A stretch of 64,000 bases of DNA from Rhabditoides inermis (GCA_963966185.1 CAWZYM010000111.1:31001-95000); one strand, 5' to 3'; numbered from the stretch's first letter, positions 21,059-34,737 are shown. The notes: a model not told the origin generated them from the sequence alone. Made by a program: numbers and translations.

Positions 21059-21716
21059 ATGGACCTGCCGCACAGCGAGGAAAGGTGAGCATTCGAGAAG
21101 AGTCTTCGGTGGACCACTTTGTAGTGACTGGTCGCCACTGTTCCTGTTCGAGAGCAGCGAGGTGGAGAAGACCACGCTGGCAGTGCAGGTAATTTCTTCT
21201 ATCCTTGTTTATTATGCCTATCTTCATCAATCACAACTGTTAGATGATAGGCTGGTAGGGCAGAAACATTGCGTGCTATGCTTGTATGTAGGCGATGTAT
21301 GTCTCTTTACTACTTCTTCCCTATCAGTCACTCCCTCACATGATAATGCTATTGCGGAAAAATGTGAGCGTTTCACGAACACGATCTCATCTCCTTCACA
21401 GGACCCGCTCGCCATCCCACCCAGCCATGCCACGCTGGAGGACCTCCTCGAGCTGCTCACCTGCTCCATCTGCATGGAGCTCATGGAGAGGCCGGTCAGG
21501 TAAGAGAAGTATTTACTGTTTCACATCAAATATGTGTTGTTGTCTCAATCACCATGTATACGAACGATCCTCTAAGAACGATTGCAAAATTGGAACATCA
21601 CTGAATCATCGATTTTTTTCAGCCTGGTCTCGTGCGGCCACTCTGGCTGTCACGGCTGTGCGGTGCGATGGATCGCCACGTCGCCCACCGGACAGGCAGA
21701 GTGCTGGATCGTGAGC

Positions 21717-21781
<65 letters not shown>

Positions 21782-21783
21782 TG

Positions 21784-21843
<60 letters not shown>

Positions 21844-23207
21844 GTTTCAATACAGTGTCGCGTTCCGGCGGTGGCGCTTCTGCCGCATCCCACTCTGCGC
21901 GCAATGGTCGACGTGTGCAAGGATAAGGGAGGTGAGTGAAAAGAGAGAGTGGGGGGAGAGAGTGAGAGAGAGAGAGAAATCGTTCCAGACCAACAGACAA
22001 TCCGCGCGGAGGAGATGCAAGACATGGTCTTGGAGCATGAGAGGTACTGAGCATGGTATTCCATAAGCGCATAAGCCACTGAAACGTCTGAACACTTGTA
22101 ACATGATTCCATCGGAAGGTTCAACGTTGTCTATGAAAGAATATGCTTCGATTCCAGCGAGGCGTCGCGGCGTCTGACCGTGAACCGACGCACCGAGGCC
22201 GCATCCCTGAGGGAGCAGCTCGAGGAGCTCAGCCAGCGACACGCCAACCTCACCCACTCGGCACAGAGGGTGGGGGAGGGGGGAGGGAGAGAGAGGGAGA
22301 GAGGGAGGGAGGGAGGGGGAGAGAGAGAAAGAGACTCTCCAGGGTGTGGCTCCTTCTGTGCGCACACCCATGCGCGACCGCTTCCGCTTCGCTGTCGGTC
22401 CGCTCCCCGTCTCCCCGACCGGACCGCCGCTCTCCATCAACCACTTTCAGGTGCGATTCATCTCAACTTTTGGGATTTCTCACTTCTTATCTTCTTTCCA
22501 GGAGTCCCGCGCAGTTGCCGGTTCGGACGCGGTCGCGGAGTCGATGCCGTCACCAAGGGTGAGAGATTGCATTGAACTGTGGACATGTTGCGTCAAGGCA
22601 TATGTCGCTGTCTTATCAAAGTAGACTTCCATTATGAAACTACTTTGATATGTCACTGCCTTTTAGCCCAGTCGTCTTGCCGCCCCGCCTCGCGTACACA
22701 CGCCCAGACCTGACATGATGTTCAATCCCATGCGCAGGGTACGGTAATAGTACTGTAGCGTGTACTGTAGTGTCAGACTGTAGATGTACTGTAGATTCTT
22801 CGCGCTCGCGCTTCGGCTGTTTCGCCACCTGAGTCACCGGAGATGGTGAGTGTGTCCATACTAGGACATACTAGAATTGAATCCCGTTGACAGGCGGGAT
22901 TCCCGGATAGTCCCATCTCGCCGGTGCGGCGTCCCGAGACGCCAATTCCATCGCGCGCGCCTGTCCGGGTGAGTGTGTCTCTTCGGAGGCAACACCGAAG
23001 TGTTCGAGGGCGATCGGAAGTGTTTCGAAGGCATTCGATAGTTTTCCGAGGAGACTGACCGCAACATGTGGGAGTACTGTAGCATACCGTATACTCTAGG
23101 GTGTTCCTCGAGCGCCCGTTCGACCGGCGCCGGTGGCAGCTGCTCGCCCCGTTGCTGCTGCTCCCGCGCGAGCTCGATCGCTGGTCCAGCCGAGGTGGCG
23201 CAACTAG
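21059..23207 (+). CDS. RING-finger (C3HC4) coiled-coil protein, probable E3 ubiquitin ligase
   Basis: Exons: 21059-21084, 21125-21188, 21402-21499, 21623-21710, 21856-21931, 21989-22043, 22158-22269, 22343-22450, 22502-22558, 22667-22738, 22795-22845, 22894-22968, 23100-23207. Phases agree and give 329 residues. After a 30-residue acidic start comes a single RING: CSIC, then SLVSCGHSGCHGC, then CWIC, matching C-x2-C-x11-C-x-H-x2-C-x2-C...C-x2-C; a Trp follows the second cluster as in E2-binding RINGs. A Glu/Gln-rich coiled coil follows (exons 6-7), then a long Pro/Arg/Ala-rich tail rich in SP and TP sites (SPRPSR, PDSPISPV, PETPIPS). The order RING-coil-disordered tail does not identify one family. 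It starts only 147 bases after the lipase stop. Intron 4 holds a CT/GT/CT microsatellite. Confidence 0.82.
21718..21840. repeat. Compound (CT)n(GT)n(CT)n microsatellite
   Basis: Fills RING-gene intron 4, with an internal GT run at about 21765-21783. Confidence 0.92.
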
Positions 23208-23359
23208 CACTCTTCACCCTCCACTCTTCGCGTCAACTTCCAAGACCGCCTGCACAACTTTCACTTACACAGTCCCTGTCTCCCATCTACGATACTCGAA
23301 TAATTTGATCAGACCACTTTACTCGATCATTGCCTTACTCGCTTGTGTATGATTTCGGG

Positions 23360-23365
23360 AATAAA
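23360..23365 (+). terminator. Candidate polyadenylation signal of RING gene
   Basis: AATAAA about 150 bases after the stop codon. Confidence 0.55.
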
Positions 23366-23955
23366 GATTTCCCAATTCGACACGCGACAATATCTCATAA
23401 ATTTATTTGTCGCAGTAAAACCTCTCAAAAACGTCATCGAATAGTCACGAGAATGTGGGTGGGTGTGTAAATGTAAAAAATGCGGAAAGATTGTGCTGTA
23501 TGAATGTGGGAGAGATAGGTGCATAGGGGTTGGGGGGAGTGATGAAAAAAAGAATGCGATACAACAAACACGGGGGCTATCAAAACCTTCGGAGGACATG
23601 CGCAACATCAAAAATTCAATTCATAGAGGCTCGAGCGTCTAGAGACAATACACACACTCTATGATCGGGGGTGGGTGAGGGTATAGCGAGGAGACGAGAT
23701 ACCGTTGGCAACATGATTACAGAAAAGGGAGAGATACAACAGAGGGCATGTTGGCAGCTGGAGAAGAGAGAGAGACAAACACTGGAAGATACAGAGACGA
23801 GAGAGTGTGTGAAGGAATGAAGGGATACGAGAATTGAGCACTGAATGGAACACATCATCACCATCCGACACCATCCACCCCCCGACGAAGGCAGCCACGA
23901 CAGACACGCGCACCCAACCCAACACGACCGGAAGTGCCTTCTGGAAGGGGGGATC

Positions 23956-24007
<52 letters not shown>

Positions 24008-24066
24008 ACGTACCTATTCTAAAACGTGGCAGGGGCCGTGGTGGCAGGGGCGCGCGGCGGGCTGGG
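23366..24066. other. Convergent 3' spacer
   Basis: Between the plus-strand RING gene and the minus-strand NALF-like gene. Holds their 3' untranslated DNA and a pure (GA)n tract at 23959-24003. No exon seen. Confidence 0.45.
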
Positions 24067-26687
24067 CTACAAGGGGGCGGTGAGCAGCAGCAGTAGTAGT
24101 AGGGAGCACGCGAGAGAGACGAGCATCGCCGAGACAGGCCGGCCCGGACCTGCAATCATGAAACCATTGATACTCAAATAGGATAAGGTGAATCAGACGT
24201 AAACGATTGAAACAAACTTCAATTGGTAAATGAGTGATACAGTTTTTGTACTTGTCATGATCATGTTTGCGATTCCAATTAAACTGATAAAATGAAGCAG
24301 GCGTAAAGTGAAATAGTTGTTATTCTTTTCCAACTATTTCGAATTGCTTTCAACTCGTGTAGTGGTCAGTTTTCATAGACACAAATATCTTGCAATTAAA
24401 CCTACCAGAGTTGGCGCGGGCTATGCCGGCCGCAGAGGAGGAGGTGGGGGAGGCGGCAGCAGCCGCGGCGCACTTGGCAGCTCGCACCGAGCAGTGCGCG
24501 GCAGCAGCGAAGAAGTCCACACCTGCAACAGCAACTCGTATTTTCGAAATGAAAACTCTTCTGCTCGTTTTCTTGCGCACAAGAAAAGTTGTCCACACCT
24601 GAAGGACACCATTCAGCCTGCGGGATTCGGAAACATTCGTCGTATTTGTGTACGTAACACTCGCGAATAGATTTCATGAACCATCCAAAGTATAGAGCCC
24701 GCGAATGTGTTCCACTCTTTTCACGAGAGGCATTAGCGGTTAGACAAAGACCGAAATGGATCAAAATGAGTGAGGAGAGAGTGACTGATTAATATGAACC
24801 AATCCGATGAGGACATAACTGACCGTGTTGCATGTGTGTGCCCCTCTTGCCGCGCTCCCCTCCTCCTCCTCCCGCCTCCTTCCTCTCCCCCTCTCCTTCC
24901 AGCACCACGCCTCGAACGTCGCACGGGTGCAGGCAGGAGCACGCCAGCCGATCGTGCGACGCCGACGACGGAATGCCAGACGCGGAGGAGATGTGCAGGT
25001 CTGAAATGAGGGAATCCGTCAGCTACAGATACTAGAAAATCAAACAACAAGACGAAATGAACAGTAGAAGTAGCGGATTTTGAAACGCTTTCGGAACACA
25101 TCGCGTTTCAAAGTCGCTGACCACACCAATGCCAGCAGCAAAGAGAGAACGAGGTCCACGCACCCCTGCACTGGAAGGAGGGATGTCCGGCGTAGTCGAC
25201 GACCTTGCTGGTGGCGAGGTGGGGGCACGCCAGCTGCGCGTAGTAGCACCTGCAACGATGCGTTCCAATCACTCTTTCGTCCCTCTGTCACACACACAAA
25301 CTTACCTGTACCATTCTGCCATTGGCAAAATGCAAAAGAGCAAATTCTCTTATCAAACGAACATTCAGTAAATGCGAACAGAAAGAATGTACGATACATA
25401 GTAAAAGCGACAAAATAAATAAAATAAACAAAATTCCTACCAGTTGATGCAGGGCGGAGTCCTCCATACATCGACTACTTGTACCAGCAACCAGCGCGCG
25501 TACCACGTCTGCAAATATATATTATAGAGATTAGATATAATATTTGATTACAATATTCGATGAACAGTTTTACTATTACCAATATCAGTCACTTCATCTA
25601 TATAGCTGCAGCCCAGCGTTTGAAAAAAGAAGTCGCTTACATCTTACATCAAACAACGCGGTAACGTCTCAGAAATCGCACATCGTTGTCTCTTACCCGC
25701 TCTAGTCTAATTTCATCTTGTCTGATACAGCTTCCTTGTCGCTTCTTCTTTTTTCGCACCCCTTTCCTACGGCTCCCTCCTTCTCCTCCTTCTCTTCCCT
25801 CGGCCACAACCGCTCTTCATCCATTTTACGAATACACACATCGACTCTCTATCTCTCTCTCCTCCCTCCCTCTCTCCCTCCCTCTCTTTCTCTCTCTCTC
25901 TTCCTCCGCCCGCCACACCCAAATCAATCGAGTGCTGCGCATTGAGAGTGGCGGAGAGAGAGAGGGAGGGAAGAAGAGAGAGGGAGAGGGAGAGGGAGAG
26001 AGAGGGAGGGAGTTGTTTACTTGTCCGTCGTCGGCTGCATCACTCACTCACTCAATCGGTCAGTCCCCCAATATGCGTATCCCCCCTCTCTCTCTCGCAC
26101 CCCGGATGCACCACCAAATACACAATGGGCCGAGGACACAAAAGGGAATCAAACCCCGTCCGTCGCGCGACCGAGACACCAAAACATGAAGCGGATGTGT
26201 GTGTGTGTGTTGGGTTGGTGCCGGCGCAGAGAGCCGGGATTCCCCCTCCATCCCCTCTCTCGCCCCCTCACACTAGAGTGTGTGGCGAAGCGCCATTTCG
26301 GTTTCGGTATTGCATTATTGGCAGAGCCGCGCGCTGCGGCGAGCCAGCGAGACCGGAACTCGCGTCTCCAGACCACCCGCTCCCCTCCTCTTCCACCACC
26401 ACTCATCTCCTATAGCCATCCGAGTCATACCGGAAGCGCCTCCAGAGAGGGATCAGATGCGCCCCCGTCGATCGAGAGGCAAAGCCGGCGGCTTTCGGCT
26501 ATGTATGCAAATGAGCGAGCACATTTCCCACACTCTAAGCCACACATTTGCCGAGTGTGAGTGAGTGAGTGAGTGAGTGAGAGAGGGATGCGCGCCTACT
26601 TCTTCATTCGACACGACGCAAAACGAATCGATTTGTGAGCAGAGTGCAGGGAATGATCGGAGTGAGTCGAGTGAGTGCTCTGTATCC

Positions 26688-26761
<74 letters not shown>

Positions 26762-28724
26762 TGCCGCCGGCTAGTCCCTATGTTGCATCCGCCCGCCCGC
26801 CGCGCAATTTTATCATCATTGTTGGATGGAACATGCGAGGCGCGCGGCGGACGCTTCTCTCTCTTCTTCTCTCCCTCTCTTCCTCTCTCTCTCTCTCTCC
26901 CCTCTCTCTCCCAATATAAGCACTCTGCGCCCCCGAGCGAGCTCAGCTCAAGAGAGAGACAGAAAGGGAGAGAAGGGAGAGAGAAGGCCCACATAAATGT
27001 GACATGAAATCTGCATCATATCGCCTATGCGAGAGAGCGGCTAGAAGAACTGCTTGGGGGTGAGACGACAAAAAGAGGGAACGCCCGGCGGGGGCACTTC
27101 CCCCTAGACCACCCAAGCAGCACACAAGCTAGACGACCCCGAGAGAGATATGCAAAGTGACAAGCGCGGGTGAACCGTAATAAAGGAAACGTAAGGTGGA
27201 ACGTACCCGGCAGGTGTGGCAGGTGCCATTGGGGGAGAAGGGACGAGTCGCGGAGGCCGTATCTCGGGCAAGCATGCAGTCGAACCTGTAATGAAACGTA
27301 CTGTTTGATTTTTTTTGTCACATGCCTGATCCCCTGATCTAATGGCGTCTTACACTCCGGAACATGACAAAATGTTTCGCAAAACGATGTGCCAGATGTT
27401 CGCAGCAAATTGTTGTGCAGCAAGCATTTTTCACATTTTCATAATATCAGACATGCTCGAACCACTTATTCGCCGAAAGCAAATCGCAGCGTTTCCGATC
27501 GGGTATGAATGACTAATGACGGGGAGGGGAGGGGGAGTTCTTCAATCGGCTTGCTCTCCTGATCCTAGTGCGCCATTTCCGTTCCATCGATCAAACAGCA
27601 AGTCTCTCATTGCATGCCTTCGCCAGGATGTATGTATGAATTTCAAATGCGCTGTCGGCGGCTCGCTGACTTCTATCCTCAAAGTCAAAGAGCTCTCTCT
27701 CTCATTCGTTTTTCCCTGAATCTCACCGCGCCAAATGAGCACATATGTAGCACCACGCGCGTTTACATTATACACAACAAAAAAAAAGAGAAAGTCCCGC
27801 AACAATGTATACATCAGATGACGGCGAATTTGCATAATTATGTGCGAACACGTCACCTGTAGAGGGTCTTGTCGAACTCCGCAAAAGCAGACTGCAGTTG
27901 CGATATCCTGAAAACGTGAACACAATAACTGAAAGGAATTGAATGAGGTTGTACGTATCATAATCATGTTTGCGAATCCGAATGAACACACCAAGGGTCA
28001 GATCAACATTTGCCGCATTGTAAATTTCCTGTTGTGTTAATGTGTTTTTAATATATCTTGGTAGATAAAGATTGTTATTATTATATGCGTGAAACGTACC
28101 GTTCGTCCAGCCTCCTCATGCAGGCTCGGCAGTGCTGGCGCGAGCCGCGCACGCAGTCCCGACCGCGCTCCCCCGCTTGCAACGGAGCAGCCTGCAAAGA
28201 CAATTGTAATTTTTAATAGTAATGTTTAGTAATGTTTAGTATAATGTTCAGTAATTATAGTAATAGTAAAAACAATAGTAGTGTTTCTGTCCAACAAGTG
28301 TTATCATTCGTTAGACAGGAATATTAGCAAAACATTATGCGCTCAGTTTATAACGGAGCAGACGCATGAAGGCTCAGAAGTTAGGAGTCGAAGCCATTGG
28401 AACCAAACTGATGTTTTCTTTATTGCCGTGTTATTGTTTCGAGTTCGCGCTATATGTAATATGTCAATGACCTAACTTTGTAAAACATCATGCCGTCTAA
28501 TGAAGAAGTCTGTTCACGGTTGCATTTGGGAGAAGAATGAGTGCATTTGTGTGCATTTGGGAGAAGAATCAATGTTCCCTCGCACTCTCGTCGGACTCTG
28601 TTCAGCCGGAACTCTACGCAAGAGACGCAACCCTAGAGAGACCGCTATGAATAGATTGCCTCATTTCGCTCATGTGTTTTTTTCTTCTCAAAGAAAGGAG
28701 CTGCGCACTAGGAGCGGATGAACA

Positions 28725-28775
<51 letters not shown>

Positions 28776-30502
28776 AGAAGAAGTAGGGAGGGCGAGTGGC
28801 AGGCCTAGATAAACAACTCACTCAACAGACGCCCGAGACACAACAATATACACATATTCAGAATGCAGCCCGGAAATGAGATTATATACAACTACGCGTA
28901 TAAAAAATACACCAATACAGTTTGAAATAAAAATGGTGATAGATATAGATATAAATATACAAAGTAAGAGGACAACGGAATAACCGGCTAAACTGAAATA
29001 TGTGACAAGAAAGTGATGGTGAACAAGCCAGCTTAGCAAAATATGTGTGAGGGCACAAGAATGGCCGACCTGGAATAGCTGTAGGGCGGTGAGCGGCTGG
29101 GCGCCGGCCTGGATGTAGATGCCGGCCAGCGCCGTCTGCCGCGCCTCGCCGCCCTCCCGCCAGCACGCCTCCTCCGCCACGCTCCGAGACCTGCAACAAT
29201 CGTCATGTTACACTTTCACCACATTGCCAGCCGAGCGACCTGTCGCGCCACCGATTGACATCAATTGGTTTATGCGATTGGGTTGTTTGTTATGGTGGAT
29301 GTGCACGTGCAGTATGATTATGACATACCATATGAGGCACTGCTTGTCGGGTGGTCGTCTCCGCGCCGCGTCGGCTGCGTCCGCTCCAACCGGAGGCCAG
29401 CCACACGGTAATGAAACTGCGGCTGCAACAGGCACACATTGTAAGGATGTTACTGTCGAATTAAAGGTAGTGTACCCTCTGAATCTGGGTGTATGTGTAG
29501 ATACAACATGTCATTGTTTACGACTCAATGAGTATATTATGATGATGCAAATATATACTCTGAAACAATTTAGTTTTAAAAAATCATTAAAATATTGGAG
29601 TGAGCACACTATCGGCACACTATCGACCACACTATCGGCTGTTTCATTCAAGACAATTTATTTGCATGTGTTTATATTGTTTCTTATGTCATTCTTATTT
29701 TAGATAACATTTCTACTATGTGTTTCTTTTACTAAACTGGCGAAAACAGCTGATGGGAAATTATATGCTGAACGCAGTAAGTTCTGTTAAAAATCATAAC
29801 TCACAACGTTGCGCAAATATGCGTATCATGTTGGATTTAAATAAATGTTTGATAATTTTTAATTTCATTATTTTTCATCACAAACAACCATAAACGACAT
29901 AAAAATTCCTCTAAAAGGCATTGATAATACATTCGTGATACTTTTCAATATTGGATTCAGAGGGTACACTACCTTTAAAGGGACAGTTTCACATAAAAAT
30001 GAATGAGGTCTATTCATTAGATCATGACGTCACTAGAACATTTTGAAACGAAAGTTGTAGGTCTTCGCGTATTCGAGTAATGCGCGTTTGAGTGGTTCGC
30101 ACTTCGAATTGAAACTCGCGCCAAAATCAGAAGGGCAAAAGACCGTGCGATTTTTTGAGAGAGCGCAGACTGCTTGCGCGCGCGCGGCTTGTGGCAGAAA
30201 GGCCTCTCAGACGGCAGTCACCAAAACATCCAAAGTAGGAAACAACGTAGTTTACAGTTTGCCTTTCACTCACCTGACTTCTGTGTGGCGGCTTGCGTGG
30301 TGCCAGCTATCAACGCGAGCAGCACACATAGCAAGAGTGTGCTGCTTGTGCTGACTCGGCTGCGTGGCTGCTGGTGGGGGATGGATGGTGTGGTGTGGGT
30401 GGTGTTGGTGTGTTCCTGTCGGCTCGCCTCCTCTGACGACGACGACGACGACGGCAGGCTAGCACTCGACTCTCCCTCTCCTCCCGCCCGCCACTCGCGC
30501 AT
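24067..30502 (-). CDS. NALCN auxiliary factor-like (NALF/FAM155/NLF-1 family) membrane protein
   Basis: Exons in coding order: 30502-30274, 29422-29329, 29190-29070, 28191-28100, 27907-27857, 27285-27207, 25508-25441, 25249-25164, 25000-24824, 24522-24406, 24149-24067. All phases agree and give 398 residues. Seen: a Ser/Thr-rich N-terminus, one hydrophobic segment (STLLLCVLLALIAGTTQAA), then a Cys-rich ectodomain: C-R-A-C followed by a predicted helix to FDCM, NGTCHTC, then a stretch ending TPPCINWCYYAQLACPHL, AGHPSFQC, and CSCLHPCD. A C-terminal hydrophobic segment (MLVSLACSLLLLLLLTAPL) ends the protein and may be a membrane or GPI-type anchor. Two hydrophobic ends around a Cys cluster with a C..YC...CP and PSFxC pattern are what I know of NALF/FAM155, which help the NALCN sodium-leak channel fold and reach the membrane. 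Family placement is by pattern, not search. The true start may lie further upstream: the frame stays open to the acceptor at 30583. Confidence 0.68.
25509..27206. other. Large intron of the NALF-like gene
   Basis: Holds CT- and GA-rich tracts, a short (GAGT)n run near 26556-26583, a long (CT)n tract (26692-26760) and one octamer ATGCAAAT at 26505. No exon supported on either strand. Confidence 0.5.
26692..26760. repeat. (CT)n microsatellite
   Basis: About 33 pure CT units in the large intron of the NALF-like gene. Confidence 0.95.
27990..28080 (-). repeat. Dispersed repeat, copy B
   Basis: Reverse-orientation partner of 19665-19767, about three-quarters identical by eye, in an intron of the NALF-like gene. 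Confidence 0.55.
28730..28772. repeat. (GA)n microsatellite
   Basis: Pure GA units followed by a short GAA run, in an intron of the NALF-like gene. Confidence 0.93.
29461..29978. mobile_element. MITE with TTAA target duplication (piggyBac-like)
   Basis: Bases 29465-29974 end in a 21-bp perfect inverted repeat starting AGGTAGTGTACCCTCTG. TTAA stands at both flanks (29461-29464 and 29975-29978), the target-site duplication of piggyBac-type transposases. No transposase frame inside. It lies in intron 1 of the NALF-like gene. Confidence 0.75.
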
Positions 30503-30583
30503 ACAACGGAGCGGCGGCAGTGGCGGCGGCGGCGGCGGTGTGAGATGCGATGCGACCACGACCGCCCAACACACGCATCTCAC

Positions 30584-32228
30584 CTGCAAGAACAAGGTAC
30601 GTTTCAATCAATAAATCAATCGTTATAGCACATTTATACAGTTAATATGCCTACCTGGCCAGGCGGGTGGGTGCTGGGTGCGCGCTGGCGCCTGCTCCTC
30701 CTGCCGCTGCTTTCGCCGCCTTCGCCCGCGGCTCGTTCTCCTGGTGCTGGTGCCTTGCCTCGCCGACTGCGGCCTGCTATCGCCCGCCAACCGCCTGCCG
30801 CCACTCACGCCCGACCACCGCCCAGACGCCAACTGTAAAGGGCGAGCAGTTAGAAGAGTACGGACTATCAAACAAGATCTCACTCAGTCAGAACGGTCGT
30901 GCACCCACATAAAATTCCCCAGAATGTTTTTTGTTTAGCCGGTTGAATCTTTCTCGTCGAGAATAAGCTCAGGTAAGCTGGCTCGGATGCGTGGCTGCTG
31001 GTACTTTTATAATTCGTCGTGTTTGGGCCGCTATAAAACAATATATGTTGAAACGTACTGTCAGGGTTGTTGTGTATGGGCGGAGGAGGTGGAGGGAGAG
31101 AGGCGAGGATGCCTCTTCCGCTTCGCTCTCCCACACCGCCGCAGCGTCACGCAACGGCGTCGTTCTGAAACACGTGTTCCGTGCCCGCCATACATTTCTG
31201 CCCGGATAACACACGATGATATATAGGCGAAATAAGTGCGTTGCATGATTGGGCGAAATTCGAAAGAAGTGGCCGCCTGCGGGCCGCGGCTAGTAAACAA
31301 CAACAACACCAACATAGACGCAGGGTGGACGAGTGAGGGAGAGGGAGAGGGAGGGAGAGATGTGTGCGTGCGGTATTGGCAATCGAAAACAGGGTAGACG
31401 AAAAGACGAGAGATAGGGTGGATAGGCAGACACGGGAGACGTCTCACGATCGGAGGAGAGAGACGTGGATTCGGTTTCCATATAAGAGAGAGGAGGAGAT
31501 GTGTGTGTATTGGCCACCACACAAATAATAACGCGCAGCGAGAGCATGCAGCAACGAAGCGCAGCTGAAAACGAAGCAGCAGCAAAAACAAATAAACAAA
31601 ATGAGAGCGAGCCGGCATGTGTATGGAATGGCGTGTCGGAAACGTAGGTAAAAAAGCGGAGTAGAGCATATTGCAGGTGTAACGCACATGTGGAAAGATG
31701 TAGGAGAGGGGGAGAAGGAGTATGCAGCATACATCCTCCCCTCTGCCACCCCCACAATATACACACACACTACACCCACAACAACATGCATCAGCATAAT
31801 GGGCACGCGCCGATGCATCAAGCACCGCCCAGCATCGATCATCCGAGTTCAACAAACAAGGTTCTCGCAGACGCAGAGAGAGAGAGGGGGAGGGGGAGAG
31901 AGAAACTCACTACCCCCTCGAATATTCAAATAATCTATACACGGGGAGGGGCGCGAGTTGCGAGAGAGGGGCGCGCGCGGCGTGGCGGCGTCCAGTTTCC
32001 GGCTCCCCGCTCCCGGTTTGCCGAAAAGTTCATTTCCTTCCAGACTCGACGGACGAGGGGTGAGTGTGCGAGGAGGGGAGGAGAAGACCGCATCCCGCGG
32101 GGACCATCCCACCCCCGACGACACGACACGTGCACTCGCGCCGGACACACCAGCCATAAAGCATAAAATGAGACTGCTGCGCCTCCCGGACAGAGCACGT
32201 TCGCACAGACGACGACATTATCGAAATC

Positions 32229-32267
<39 letters not shown>

Positions 32268-34737
32268 TCTCTCTCCACGCCGAGAGACGCGGAAAGAAGG
32301 AAAAAGCGCGCAATGCGCAGCTAATGCATACAATGCACCCCCACCGATGGCCCGCCGGCGAAATGTGTCCGGTGGCTCGGCGCGACGCGCGCGCAAAAAC
32401 GAAGCAGTGCTGGGAGTGGGCAAAAACCATACAACGACGCAATTGGAGCGAGGGTGTATGTGTGTGTGTGTAAGTGGGGGGAGTCGCTCGCTCGATCCGT
32501 CATGCCCAAAAGAGGGGCAGACTGGAGCACTTGCAGGCACTGCGTGTCAGTTGCCAATAAAATGTGCAAAGTCTGCGCGAGCGAGAGAGGGAGAGGGGGG
32601 AGAGATGCGGCGGCGGGGCGCGAGGCCCTCTGAGTATATGCAATGCGCGAATCGCATCTAGCGAGCGAGGAGAGAGAGAGAGAAGGGATGCGCAGCGGGG
32701 AAGACGAAGAGAAGACGGCTCGTCCCGAGGAAGCCGAGCCTTCCTGTCTCGGCCCTCGCTGGCCCAGACCTTCCGGCACTGAACAGCATCCACCCCACCC
32801 ACACGCAAACAAGGACAAAGAGGGGGAGGAGAGAGGGGGAGAGGGAGAGGCGCGAATGCATACATTAACCGAGACCATGGGTGCGACGGCGGCGGGGGAG
32901 TGCTCTCCCCAGCCCGCGCCGGGAGGCGACAATTGAATCCAGAGGGCACTCTCTGCATTAGCATACTCCGCGCGTAGAGAGAAAGGGAGAGCGAGAGGAG
33001 GAGGAGCAGCAGCGCTGGTGGTCGTTTCGAGCAGAGCAGTCGTCGTTTCTCTCTTCCCCCTCTCTCTCTCTCTCTCTCTCCAGCCACCCGCATCGATCGC
33101 GCGAATAGTGCGCGCCGCGAGGAGGGCCCAGACGACGAGTGCGGCTGGATGCAGAAGCAGCCCCCCGAAGCCCGGATGAAGAGGGATGCTCCTCTCTCCC
33201 TCCCTCTCCCTCTCCTCCCCGCCCCTCCCGCCCGCACTGCCTCAGGGCACATATGCAAATTAGACATGCGCGGCAGGAGTGCGGCGAGGAGGCGACTGCG
33301 TGGGAACATTGCACGACTTGTGTATGTCGAGAGAGAGAGAGAGAGAGAGTGCGACTGGCTAAGCAGACACGGCTCATCCCGAAGAGAGAGCGCCGGTCAT
33401 TATCCACTTACAAGAGAGAGAAGGGGGAAGGAGAGATAGGGGGGAGTAATTGCCATAGGATAAACGCCTCCGCACTCTGCTGTAGAGCGAGTATCAGCAG
33501 AAGCGACAAGGCAGACATATACAAACACATGCACCCGTACATCATACATCAATGTTTTAAATAAACGCGAGGCGAGGGGCGAAACGTACATAGCGAATAG
33601 AGTAGGGCGCGTCAGCGAGCCGCCGCCAGCAAAGCGCATAAACGAACACAATAAAACGGGCGCGGCGAGCGAGAGCCGAGCGGGTATAATGGAAAGCGGT
33701 GTCGCCATACCGCTCCCCCAATCCGCAAAATCGCAATCACACTAATCGTCCCAGGTCCTGCCGCGAAAGTCCGAGCACCGGATACTGTATAAAGGATGCG
33801 CGGGAACGGAGGGAGGGCATGGGAGTACATATAGCTGGAATGCAGTCGCACTATGCTCGACTCAACTACGACGACAAAAAAGAGAGAGAGAGAGAGGGGG
33901 AGAGGGATGGAGAGAGGGGGAGAGCTGGGAGGAGAGTCGGGAGGGTTGGCCGGCTGTACCCTCCGGCGAGCGCGCGCTGTCTCCCCCACATCCCCCCACA
34001 CACAGCTTCCTCCAATCAATGACGCCTCCCTCAGAAGACGACGCACCCACTGAGAGGGAGGAGAGAGAGAGAGATGGGTGAGCGTCCTCACAGGTCAATG
34101 TATCACGTGCCGCTGAGCGGGTGCGATTAATCTACACGAAATCGGCGAAGCAAGTGCATGCTCACGACGCTAGAAGATGTACCGGACTCGTTTTCTGAGA
34201 CGGTGCGGCGAAGGCGGCTCGGCCACTAATAAAAACATGTCAATGCGAAAAAAGCGAGAACGAGGTACGAGAATTCGCGTGTGTTTGTGTGTGTGTGTGT
34301 GTGAAGAAAAAACAAGCGTAATTCGTAGCGGTGAAGCAAGAGGTGGAGACTGGAGAGAGAAAGAGAGAAAAAGGTGTAAGGAAACGGCGCAGGTCCACAA
34401 AACAAAACACATAGTGAGTATTGTTTTCCAGTAATCATGGACAAAATGGACCTGAACAGTTTGTTAGATTGCGTCACAGAAGAACCCTTAGAACCCTTGT
34501 TAGAGTATAATGATAATCTCGCTAATCCCTCGCCCCCTAACCACGTTCCTTCACTAGTCCTCGGGATTAGCGTGCAATTACGCAGAAAAAAAAAGAAAAG
34601 AGACCACAATAAGTGAATGTGTATTATTCAAAAAGTTCAACCAATTTTAGTGCGATTTGATTGATGCACAACAAACCTTGCAAGATATCAAAACGTGTAT
34701 TGGACAAATAAATACATGAATTATGAATAGCAACGAT
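30584..34737. other. Spacer upstream of NALF-like gene, downstream of hexosaminidase
   Basis: Probably contains leader exons and promoter of the minus-strand NALF-like gene; a candidate minus-strand leader exon with good splice sites is 30836-30655, but its open frame does not join in phase with the first coding exon. The rest (31000-34600) is GA/CT-rich with CpG-rich patches, short (CT)n tracts (32229-32265, 33061-33080) and an octamer ATGCAAAT at 33253. No protein-like exon was found. Confidence 0.4.

Noticed and set aside
30655..30836. Upstream coding exon of the NALF-like gene
   Set aside because: It has good splice sites and an open Arg/Gln-rich frame, but joining it to the next exon puts that exon in a frame with a stop. 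It may be untranslated leader.
31000..34600. Several overlapping frames of 100-270 codons on both strands
   Set aside because: They are GC- or GA-driven, mutually overlapping, lack family motifs and do not form phase-consistent exons.
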